Under the pieces are notes generated by a model. It made no database searches. It was not told where the DNA came from and saw only the letters and a list, made by a program, of their open reading frames with translations. Both the position numbers and the translations under genes were made by a program. This document shows, one piece after another, positions 1 to 3,974 of a stretch of DNA of 8,124 nt; position 1 is the stretch's first letter, and each line of letters opens with the position of its first letter. The stretch is taken from NCBI GenBank assembly GCA_903881205.1, contig CAIRSC010000027.1, positions 1 to 8,124 of the forward strand, written 5' to 3'. Source of the stretch: an uncultured bacterium. Its GTDB lineage: Bacteria; Patescibacteriota; Minisyncoccia; Phycocordibacterales; UBA2100.

Positions 1-1
1 C

Positions 2-886
2 AAGCTCAACGGGGTCAGCGCCGCACGCGCCACTATCCAATCACTTCGACAGCGTTTTGAAGAGGAGATCCGCGAGGGGATCGCACTGATCGGCGCCCAG
101 ATACACGGATGGGAAAAGGCCGATATGCCGCACGGGGCACTGAGCGAAGATCGTCGCGAACAGGAGAAGCGTCATCGCGATATCGAGCGTCTCAAGATCA
201 AGATCGAAGAGTCGGGCCTCGGCAACGGTGATGCGGTCATCAAAGAATTCAACCAAACGAAACAGCGCGATGAGTTCCTCACGAAAGAACTTGCCGATCT
301 GGAATCCTCGGCTGAGAAACTTCACGACATCATCGCCGAGCTCGAGAGGACGATCGACGTACGTTTCAAAGAAGGGCTGCAGCACATCAATGTCGCGCTC
401 AAGAATTTCTTCGCGAAACTTTTCAATGGTGGGGAAGCGAAGCTCGAGATAGAAGAGCCCAAGCGCAAGGTGCGCGGCGAAGAGCTGGATGAAGATATGG
501 AAGATGTCGTACCCGAGGAAGAAGAGCTCTACGCCGGACTTTCGATCTCGGTCTCCCTCCCTCGCAAGAAAGTGAAGGGCCTCGAAATTCTCTCGGGAGG
601 CGAGCGAGCGCTCACATCGATCGCACTCATCTTCTCAATGTCGCAGGTGAATCCGCCACCGTTCTTGATCCTCGACGAGACCGATGCCGCGCTCGACGAG
701 GCCAACTCGCGCCGTTATGCCGATATGATCCGCGAACTTGGACAGAAATCCCAACTCATCGTCATTACGCACAACAGAGCGACCATGGCTGCTGCCGGGG
801 AGCTCTACGGCGTCACGATGTCCAACGACGGCGTATCGAAGCTCCTCTCCGTGAAGTTTGAAGAGGCTACGAAGGTGGCGAAGTAG
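2..886 (+). CDS. smc: Chromosome segregation protein SMC, C-terminal part (5' end outside the window)
   Basis: The frame is open from base 2 to the TAG at 884-886, so this is the last 294 codons of a longer gene. SMC dimers are ATPases that organise and segregate the chromosome. The first ~115 residues are charged and heptad-like, the end of the returning coiled coil. The C-terminal ATPase head follows: ABC signature LSGGE at 590-604, Walker B FLILDE at 662-679, a D-loop with the pattern AALDEAN just after it, and the H-loop segment VITHNRATM before the end. The last residues (YGVTM, GVSKLLSVKF) match the usual SMC C-terminus. Walker A would lie upstream, outside the window. Compared with remembered Firmicute SMC there is an acidic insertion of about 20 residues (roughly 470-530) before the signature strand. 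No terminator follows directly; the first is at 1182-1220, so read-through into the next small gene is possible. The SMC identification is firm. Confidence 0.96.
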   Translation, partial: KLNGVSAARATIQSLRQRFEEEIREGIALIGAQIHGWEKADMPHGALSEDRREQEKRHRDIERLKIKIEESGLGNGDAVIKEFNQTKQRDEFLTKELADLESSAEKLHDIIAELERTIDVRFKEGLQHINVALKNFFAKLFNGGEAKLEIEEPKRKVRGEELDEDMEDVVPEEEELYAGLSISVSLPRKKVKGLEILSGGERALTSIALIFSMSQVNPPPFLILDETDAALDEANSRRYADMIRELGQKSQLIVITHNRATMAAAGELYGVTMSNDGVSKLLSVKFEEATKVAK

Positions 887-904
887 GAGAATTTGTTCTA
901 AAGT
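876..904 (+). promoter_or_regulatory. Weak candidate sigma70-type promoter for the 79-aa gene
   Basis: TGGCGA (876-881) and TAAAGT (899-904) are separated by 17 bases, overlapping the end of smc. The -35 match is only 3 of 6 and the -10 is 4 of 6. It would give a leader of about 27 nt carrying the SD at 927-932. The gene could equally be transcribed from smc. Confidence 0.28.
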
Positions 905-926
905 AGCGGCAGCTTAACCTGTTGGC

Positions 927-932
927 AGGAGG
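927..932 (+). promoter_or_regulatory. Strong Shine-Dalgarno that decides the start of the 79-aa gene
   Basis: AGGAGG sits 5 bases before the ATG at 938. A GTG at 932 is in the same frame but overlaps this SD, so ATG 938 is the better start. A small CCTG-TTGG-CAGG hairpin (919-930) could partly cover the site. Confidence 0.8.
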
Positions 933-937
933 TGGCC

Positions 938-1177
938 ATGACGGCATTCACGGCGCCGTTCGAACTGCATCAGAAGGTGCGGAAAAAAGCGCCAGGGGAT
1001 TCGAAGGAAATTTTCCAGATCACGCGTCAAATGCTCGACGAGGACGGAACCTGGAAAGTTCAGCTCAAAGGAATGAGTATCGGCCATAATGGCTGGTATC
1101 CGGCCAATGAGTACGAACGATTCTACGAGTCGGCACCGGGAAATGGTGTCTATCGTGGACTGACAGCAACAAGATAA
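938..1177 (+). CDS. Unrecognised 79-residue small protein
   Basis: I do not recognise this family. The protein starts at ATG 938, placed by an AGGAGG five bases upstream, and ends at TAA 1175-1177. It has no signal peptide, membrane segment or cysteine, so it is probably cytosolic. The first half is basic and polar (HQKVRKK, then an amphipathic ITRQMLDEDG stretch). The second half is aromatic and glycine-rich (GTWKVQLKG, GHNGWYPANEYERFYE), which suggests a small mixed alpha/beta domain. It lies between smc and rpsP and is closed by its own intrinsic terminator at 1182-1220. The strong SD, sensible composition and terminator support a real gene rather than a chance ORF. Function is unknown, and the neighbours give no direct clue because it appears to be a separate unit. 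Confidence 0.72.
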   Translation: MTAFTAPFELHQKVRKKAPGDSKEIFQITRQMLDEDGTWKVQLKGMSIGHNGWYPANEYERFYESAPGNGVYRGLTATR

Positions 1178-1181
1178 TTTC

Positions 1182-1220
1182 GGGAACCGGTGCAATGATT
1201 GCCCCGGTTCCTTCGCTTTT
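1182..1220 (+). terminator. Intrinsic terminator after the 79-aa gene
   Basis: GGAACCGG (1183-1190) pairs with CCGGTTCC (1204-1211), extended by a G-U pair. The stem continues inside as GCAA-TGA-TTGC, giving a long hairpin. It is followed by TTCGCTTTT, so the U-tract is interrupted but present. It starts five bases after the stop and separates smc and the small gene from rpsP. Confidence 0.8.
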
Positions 1221-1235
1221 AGAGTGTCTCAGCTC

Positions 1236-1252
1236 GTGGCATAATACGCCAC
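1236..1252. repeat. Inverted repeat directly upstream of the rpsP -35 box
   Basis: GTGGC (1236-1240) and GCCAC (1248-1252) flank ATAATAC and end three bases before the -35 hexamer. It could be an operator half-site pair. The repeat also overlaps a CATAAT that might act as a second -10, though without a good -35. Function is inference only. Confidence 0.4.
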
Positions 1253-1255
1253 ATA

Positions 1256-1284
1256 TTGACCCTGTGTGCCAACTCTGCTAGGAT
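1256..1284 (+). promoter_or_regulatory. Sigma70-type promoter of rpsP
   Basis: TTGACC (1256-1261), 17 bases, TAGGAT (1279-1284). Both hexamers are good matches at ideal spacing. The -10 ends only nine bases before the rpsP ATG at 1294, so the predicted transcript start is about 1290-1292 and the mRNA would be leaderless or nearly so. Confidence 0.75.
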
Positions 1285-1293
1285 GCCACCAAT

Positions 1294-1692
1294 ATGTTAA
1301 GAATCAGATTGCAGCGCATCGGACGCATTAACTTGCCGTCTTACCGAATTATTGTTGTCGAACACACCGAAGGCCCAAAGACAGGGAAGTTTACAGAGAT
1401 CGTGGGTTCGTATAATCCTCGCTCAAAGGAGCGAAAGATCAACGATGAGCGCGTGAAGTACTGGATGTCGGTGGGTGCAAAGCCATCTGATACTGTGCAC
1501 AACATGCTCGTTTCTGCAGGTGTTCTCACCGGCAAGAAGATCAATGTTCTGCCAAAATTCGTCGCTCCTGAGGCTCCGGCCGTTGAAGCTGTCGCGGAAA
1601 CTCCGGCTCCTGCAGAGGAGACTCCTGCAGAAGCGCCGACCGAAGAAGCTGCCGCACCAGAAGCTGCCCCAGAAGAGACTCCCGCTCAGTAA
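1294..1692 (+). CDS. rpsP: 30S ribosomal protein S16 with a low-complexity C-terminal tail
   Basis: Bacterial S16 binds 16S rRNA and is needed for assembly of the 30S subunit. The N-terminus is typical: MLRIRLQRIGRINLPSYRII, then the VVEHTEGPKTGKFTEIVGSYNPR segment (read in two parts here) and a VKYWMSVGAKPSDTVHNML-type C-terminal part of the core. The core ends near residue 88. Most S16 proteins are 80-90 residues; this one has 132 because of a tail of about 44 residues made almost only of Ala, Pro, Glu and Thr, partly encoded by a 15-base tandem repeat (CTCCTGCAGA at 1607 and 1622). Start: ATG 1294 fits the family N-terminus. There is no good SD; AGGA at 1280-1283 is ten bases away and lies inside the -10 box, so it would not be transcribed. 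A strong hairpin follows at 1699-1729. Confidence 0.97.
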   Translation: MLRIRLQRIGRINLPSYRIIVVEHTEGPKTGKFTEIVGSYNPRSKERKINDERVKYWMSVGAKPSDTVHNMLVSAGVLTGKKINVLPKFVAPEAPAVEAVAETPAPAEETPAEAPTEEAAAPEAAPEETPAQ

Positions 1693-1698
1693 TAATCT

Positions 1699-1737
1699 TG
1701 TGCAAGGCGCCCCTTGGGCGCTTTGTGCATTTGTTGT
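1699..1737 (+). terminator. Long hairpin with U-rich tail between rpsP and khpA
   Basis: Bases 1699-1712 pair with 1716-1729: six G-C pairs (GCGCCC with GGGCGC, loop CTT) extended by eight more pairs including three G-U. The tail TTTGTTGT follows. It looks like an intrinsic terminator or partial attenuator starting seven bases after the rpsP stop. The tail is broken by G residues, so termination may be incomplete and khpA may depend on read-through. Confidence 0.65.
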
Positions 1738-1775
1738 ACAGTACTGATAAGAGATTACGAGATAGCGATACTGTT

Positions 1776-2138
1776 ATGGAACATGATGAGCAATTTTTGG
1801 AATACGTTATCAAGGCCCTCGTCGACAAGCCGGAGGATGTGAAGATCAGTCGTGTTGTCGATGAAATGGGAGTTCTCCTCACGCTTTCGGTCAATCAGGA
1901 AGACATGGGCAAGGTCATCGGCCGCTCGGGCGCGACCGCCAAGGCCATCCGCACCGTGCTTCGCGTCGTAGGCATGAAGAATGATGCCCGCGTCAATCTC
2001 AAAATCGAGGAGCCCGAGGGTTCTGAGCGTCGCCAGGGCGGCAACCAGCCAGGAGCCGTTGCAGATTCAGCGCCATCAGAGCCGTACGTTCGTGACACGA
2101 CGATGGATGACATCATCACGGATCTCAAGGCCCAATAG
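1776..2138 (+). CDS. khpA: KhpA-like KH-domain RNA-binding protein
   Basis: KhpA is a small single KH-domain RNA-binding protein, commonly encoded next to rpsP. The N-terminal part (FLEYVIKALVDKPEDVKI, then EDMGKVIGRSGATAKAIRTV) is the family pattern, with the RNA-contacting GxxG loop as GRSG at residues 49-52. It has 120 residues against 75-80 for most members. The extra is a polar, acidic, Gln/Gly/Pro-containing tail from about residue 77 that ends in a short helix-like MDDIITDLKAQ. The frame extends upstream to an ATG at 1698, but that would begin inside the hairpin at 1699-1729, and ATG 1776 matches the family. No SD precedes 1776. A possible weak promoter (TTGTGC 1723, GATAAG 1746) overlaps the hairpin and I give it little weight. 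Overall assignment is firm; the start is likely. Confidence 0.92.
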   Translation: MEHDEQFLEYVIKALVDKPEDVKISRVVDEMGVLLTLSVNQEDMGKVIGRSGATAKAIRTVLRVVGMKNDARVNLKIEEPEGSERRQGGNQPGAVADSAPSEPYVRDTTMDDIITDLKAQ

Positions 2139-2147
2139 GAGACTCGC

Positions 2148-2236
2148 GAGGCCCCGTTCTTTCCTCGGCCTTGCGCTGTGACCGAGCCTACGGGCGAGGA
2201 AATACCAAAGGCCAGCAGGCCGTGGTGCGGGGTTTC
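2148..2236 (+). ncRNA. Predicted three-way-junction RNA in the khpA-trmD gap
   Basis: Hand pairing gives three helices that tile 89 bases almost without gaps. P1 is 2148-2156 with 2228-2236 (nine pairs, two G-U). P2 is TTTCCTCG 2160-2167 with CGAGGAAA 2195-2202 (eight Watson-Crick pairs). P3 is 2203-2207 with 2223-2227 plus GGCC 2210-2213 with GGCC 2218-2221, capped by AGCA. P2, P3 and the 3' strand of P1 follow each other with no linker; only TTC (2157-2159) is unpaired at the junction. CCTCG at 2163-2167 has competing partners at 2147-2151 and, with an extra G, at 2182-2186, so alternative folds exist. I do not recognise a known riboswitch, tRNA, SRP or RNase P signature. It may be a cis-regulatory leader of trmD. 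There is no U-tract, so it is not a plain terminator. Folding energy and conservation were not computed. Confidence 0.45.
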
Positions 2237-2239
2237 CAA

Positions 2240-2284
2240 ATGAGCAGAGGTACGCTCACTTTCGTTAGTGAACACATACTATGA
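2240..2284 (+). CDS. Candidate 14-codon leader peptide overlapping the trmD start
   Basis: ATG 2240 opens MSRGTLTFVSEHIL and stops at TGA 2282-2284. The stop overlaps the trmD ATG (2281-2283) as ATGA, the classic layout for termination-reinitiation coupling. GGGG at 2229-2232, seven bases before ATG 2240, could act as a weak SD, and it is paired inside helix P1 of the upstream RNA. This frame is also open upstream back to 2111 with GTG codons at 2222 and 2225, so a slightly longer peptide is possible. The peptide is too short to judge by composition; the case rests on the overlap and on the lack of an SD for trmD. Confidence 0.35.
   Translation: MSRGTLTFVSEHIL
2241..2271 (+). promoter_or_regulatory. 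Two mutually exclusive hairpins just before trmD
   Basis: TGAGC (2241-2245) can pair with GCTCA (2254-2258), or TCACT (2256-2260) with AGTGA (2267-2271). They share bases 2256-2258, so only one forms at a time. Each has five pairs. The second lies nine bases before the trmD ATG. Such an arrangement could tune ribosome access, but short hairpins are common by chance. Confidence 0.3.
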
Positions 2285-2937
2285 TTCATTTTCATATCGT
2301 CACATTATTTCCGGAGTCGATTGAGCCATATTTGAAGGCTTCTATCATCGGCCGTGCACAGGAGAGCAAGAAGATTAAGATCTCCTTTTATAACCCAAAG
2401 GATTTTATCGATGGGGCGCGTACTCAGGACGAGCGCGTCGACCGCCGACCATATGGAGGCGGACCGGGCATGGTCATGCGTCCGGAACCAATGCTCAAAG
2501 CCGTCGCAAAGGCGGTAGGCAAGAAGAAAAATGTCGAGATCGTATTCTTCTCTACTGATGGAGAACAGTTTGATGAGCCAATGGCGCAATCGCTTACCAA
2601 AAAGAAAGATATCGTATTCATTTGCGGCCACTATGAAGGTGTGGACGCTCGCGTGGAGAAAATACTCAAGGCTCGCAAAATCACCGTCGGTCCGTATGTG
2701 CTCACGGGCGGGGAATTGCCTGCCGCTACCATGATCGACGCTATCTCGCGCTTTGTTCCGGAGGTGCTCGGTAAGGCTGAATCGTTGGAACGCTCTCGTG
2801 TTTCAAGCCCCGAGGTATATACGCGCCCCGAAGTACTTACCTGGAAGAAAAAGAAATATAAAGTGCCGGAAGTCCTCCTTTCCGGACACCATGCGGAGAT
2901 AGAGAAGTGGAAGAAGGGTTTGAGAGAGAGCAAATAG
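2281..2937 (+). CDS. trmD: tRNA (guanine-37-N1)-methyltransferase TrmD
   Basis: TrmD uses S-adenosylmethionine to methylate N1 of G37, next to the anticodon, and so prevents +1 frameshifting. It is a SPOUT-fold dimer with a deep trefoil knot. Visible motifs: RPYGGGPGMVM at residues 56-66, ICGHYEGVD at 114-122, YVLTGGELPA at 139-148 (knot and SAM loop), and MIDAISRF with the conserved Asp at 153. The C-terminal part has YTRPEVLTW and VPEVLLSGHHAEIEKW, typical of the tRNA-binding domain. At 218 residues it is somewhat shorter than the usual ~240 and ends soon after the final Trp. The usual GDYVL is GPYVL here. The start is the only ATG fitting the family N-terminus MIHFHIVTLFPE. It has no SD; instead a small upstream ORF overlaps it as ATGA. 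rimM and rplS, frequent operon partners, are not adjacent. Confidence 0.97.
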   Translation: MIHFHIVTLFPESIEPYLKASIIGRAQESKKIKISFYNPKDFIDGARTQDERVDRRPYGGGPGMVMRPEPMLKAVAKAVGKKKNVEIVFFSTDGEQFDEPMAQSLTKKKDIVFICGHYEGVDARVEKILKARKITVGPYVLTGGELPAATMIDAISRFVPEVLGKAESLERSRVSSPEVYTRPEVLTWKKKKYKVPEVLLSGHHAEIEKWKKGLRESK

Positions 2938-2944
2938 AGGGGAC

Positions 2945-2973
2945 TTGCGCAGTACGTCAAAACCTGTCATAAT
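2945..2973 (+). promoter_or_regulatory. Sigma70-type promoter of the 86-aa gene
   Basis: TTGCGC (2945-2950), 17 bases, CATAAT (2968-2973), starting eight bases after the trmD stop. The -10 matches at five of six positions. The predicted start near 2980 leaves a ~40-nt leader with AGGAG at 3011-3015. No terminator separates trmD from this unit. Confidence 0.65.
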
Positions 2974-3020
2974 GGTACGAGAGGGCACAAAAACGTGCTT
3001 GAACTGCAACAGGAGCCATC

Positions 3021-3281
3021 ATGGCGTCATATTCAGGCGGAGTGGGCAGCTACGAGCCGAAGGGTAGAAAGCGACCCGAGCCGGAGATCGTCAAGGCGGG
3101 CGGACCGTTCGATCCGAAATGTTTGGATGGCACGCGGTATTCCGAGCCGGCGGTCGTCCGTAAGGTCAACGGTCTGTGGAAGGCGGTCAGACTCAGTCAG
3201 CTTGCTAAACTGTCGTCCTCGGAACCCGACACGCATTGGGTCCGCGGCCAAGAAATGCCGCTTCGCAGAGCTGCCGGTTAA
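3021..3281 (+). CDS. Unrecognised 86-residue small basic protein
   Basis: I do not recognise this family. ATG 3021 has AGGAG five bases upstream (3011-3015) and a good promoter at 2945-2973; TAA is at 3279-3281. The N-terminus is Gly/Ser/Lys/Pro-rich and probably disordered (MASYSGGVGSYEPKGRKRPEP). The middle may fold (GGPFDPKCLDGTRYSEP, then VVRKVNGLWKAVRLSQL), and the C-terminus is polar and basic. There is one cysteine, no signal peptide and no membrane segment. The first residues resemble those of the next small protein (MAYSS) but I see no alignable homology beyond that. The unit ends in a very strong terminator. A complete promoter-SD-ORF-terminator set is good evidence of a real gene; the function is unknown. 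Confidence 0.7.
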   Translation: MASYSGGVGSYEPKGRKRPEPEIVKAGGPFDPKCLDGTRYSEPAVVRKVNGLWKAVRLSQLAKLSSSEPDTHWVRGQEMPLRRAAG

Positions 3282-3316
3282 AGGGCAGGGGGCTCACATG
3301 CGGAGAAAACAATGAG

Positions 3317-3356
3317 ATGGGCAACACGAGAGGTGTTGCCCATTTTTACTTTTTTA
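3317..3356 (+). terminator. Strong intrinsic terminator after the 86-aa gene
   Basis: ATGGGCAACAC (3317-3327) pairs perfectly with GTGTTGCCCAT (3333-3343) around the loop GAGAG, followed by TTTTTACTTTTTT. Eleven uninterrupted pairs plus two T runs make this the clearest terminator in the window. It would also end transcripts coming from trmD. Confidence 0.95.
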
Positions 3357-3361
3357 GCCCC

Positions 3362-3391
3362 TTGACGTCGGGGGGGATACGGATGCATAGT
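3362..3391 (+). promoter_or_regulatory. Candidate promoter with a G7 tract in its spacer
   Basis: TTGACG (3362-3367) and CATAGT (3386-3391) are 18 bases apart. The spacer contains seven consecutive G at 3370-3376. Loss of one G would bring the spacer to the optimal 17. The predicted start is near 3398, giving a ~55-nt leader for the gene at 3453. The -35 is good, the -10 is 4 of 6. Confidence 0.5.
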
Positions 3392-3452
3392 TCTTCCAGC
3401 TTTCACTGTTCGGCAGTCGAATAGTGGGCATCACAATGTAAGGAAGCTACCG

Positions 3453-3707
3453 ATGGCCTATTCTAGCTCAAACCCCAACGCGTTCGGCGAGCCTCATGGA
3501 ATGCCGCTGAACGTGTCGGCCGGTAAGGCGCATTTCATCTGCAAAGAGCCTGTCGCTCCTGAAGTCGGGACCGGTCTCTGCAACAAGGTAATCGGCGACA
3601 GTGGTTGCGGCGGTCGCCACATGATGATGCGCACGCCGTTCATCAAGCGCGTCGCTTCCGGTGAGCACGGCAACTCCATCGCTGGGCTCGTCCGCGGCGG
3701 TCACTGA
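3453..3707 (+). CDS. Unrecognised 84-residue protein with a Cys/His-rich centre
   Basis: I do not recognise this family. ATG 3453 is set by AAGGAAG, whose AGGAAG (3441-3446) is six bases upstream; TGA is at 3705-3707. The first 25 residues are Ser/Asn/Gly/Pro-rich. The centre has H27, C30, C43, C52 and H56 (HFICKEP, GLCNKVIGDSGCGGRH), a spacing that could bind a metal such as zinc, followed by MMMRTPFIKR and a Gly/His tail. There is no signal peptide or membrane segment, so a cytosolic place is likely. Its own promoter candidate lies at 3362-3391 and an intrinsic terminator at 3738-3769, making it a single-gene unit in front of rpoB. Zinc binding is inference from residue pattern only; the motif is not a standard zinc ribbon (CxxC pairs are missing). 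Confidence 0.7.
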   Translation: MAYSSSNPNAFGEPHGMPLNVSAGKAHFICKEPVAPEVGTGLCNKVIGDSGCGGRHMMMRTPFIKRVASGEHGNSIAGLVRGGH

Positions 3708-3737
3708 TCGCCTGCTATGTCAGTTTTGTACTGCGTA

Positions 3738-3769
3738 AAGTCCCGGCTTCTGGTCGGGACTTATCTTTT
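3738..3769 (+). terminator. Intrinsic terminator after the 84-aa gene
   Basis: AAGTCCCG (3738-3745) pairs with CGGGACTT (3755-3762) around a nine-base loop, followed by ATCTTTT. It closes the small-gene unit just before the rpoB promoter. Confidence 0.85.
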
Positions 3770-3779
3770 GGGCCTCAAT

Positions 3780-3808
3780 TTGACGCTCATGGGATATTCA
3801 TATATACT
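3780..3808 (+). promoter_or_regulatory. Strong sigma70-type promoter of rpoBC
   Basis: TTGACG (3780-3785), 17 bases, TATACT (3803-3808): five of six matches in each box at ideal spacing, the best promoter in the window. The start is predicted near 3815, leaving a leader of about 160 nt. rpoBC therefore has its own promoter and is not simply downstream of rplJL here. Confidence 0.88.
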
Positions 3809-3814
3809 ACTTTT

Positions 3815-3974
3815 ACATTTGCTCCCAAGCCCGATTGAGTTACGAAAGCGCTTTTAAGGCAAAGAAGTGTGCGGAAACCTGCGAATAGTCGTCAATTCGC
3901 AATTTTTAATAACGTAACTCACATAAGGTGTCCTCACTGTCTGCGCAGACGGTCGGATGCTGCATGAAAAGTAC
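3815..3974 (+). promoter_or_regulatory. Structured 5' leader of rpoB
   Basis: A perfect nine-pair long-range helix joins TGAGTTACG (3836-3844) and CGTAACTCA (3913-3921). It encloses a terminator-like hairpin at 3880-3907. A perfect 12-base palindrome GTCTGCGCAGAC (3939-3950) lies 24 bases before the start codon. No SD is apparent before the rpoB ATG. I see no known leader class. The exact transcript start is inferred from the promoter. Confidence 0.55.
3880..3907 (+). terminator. Attenuator-like hairpin inside the rpoB leader
   Basis: TGCGAAT (3880-3886) pairs with ATTCGCA (3895-3901) with an eight-base loop, followed by ATTTTT. A competing hairpin, GCGG-AAA-CC(T)GC at 3871-3882, shares its 5' strand and could act as an anti-terminator. 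The stem has only three G-C pairs, so termination would be weak or conditional. Confidence 0.45.

Noticed and set aside
932..937. GTG 932 as start of the 79-aa gene
   Set aside because: It overlaps the AGGAGG SD, which is correctly spaced for ATG 938.
1698..1775. N-terminal extension of KhpA from ATG 1698
   Set aside because: The extra 26 residues have no family match, and the start would lie inside the strong hairpin at 1699-1729.
2148..2240. A tRNA or tRNA-like gene in the khpA-trmD gap
   Set aside because: The junction has three helices, no T-loop consensus, no anticodon arm and no properly placed acceptor end.
2266..2271. Promoter giving a leaderless trmD mRNA
   Set aside because: TAGTGA is at the right distance from the ATG but is a poor -10 and has no -35 partner.
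1895..2275. Long antisense ORF over khpA
   Set aside because: It mirrors the khpA coding frame, has no SD and shows no family features. Other antisense and out-of-frame ORFs over smc, rpoB and rpoC were rejected for the same reasons.
2111..2284. Programmed -1 frameshift extending khpA into the frame open to 2284
   Set aside because: The frame is open and a strong RNA structure follows, but there is no slippery heptamer near the khpA stop, and the extended peptide looks random.
3869..3919. Attenuation leader peptide from GTG 3869
   Set aside because: A 16-codon frame exists, but it has no SD and no run of regulatory codons.
3957..3974. ATG 3957 as the rpoB start
   Set aside because: It adds MLHEKY before the usual MAKTP-type N-terminus and has no SD advantage. 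It cannot be fully excluded.
3815..3974. Ribosomal protein L10 leader before rpoB
   Set aside because: No rplJ or rplL is present here and I cannot identify the L10-binding kink-turn motif.
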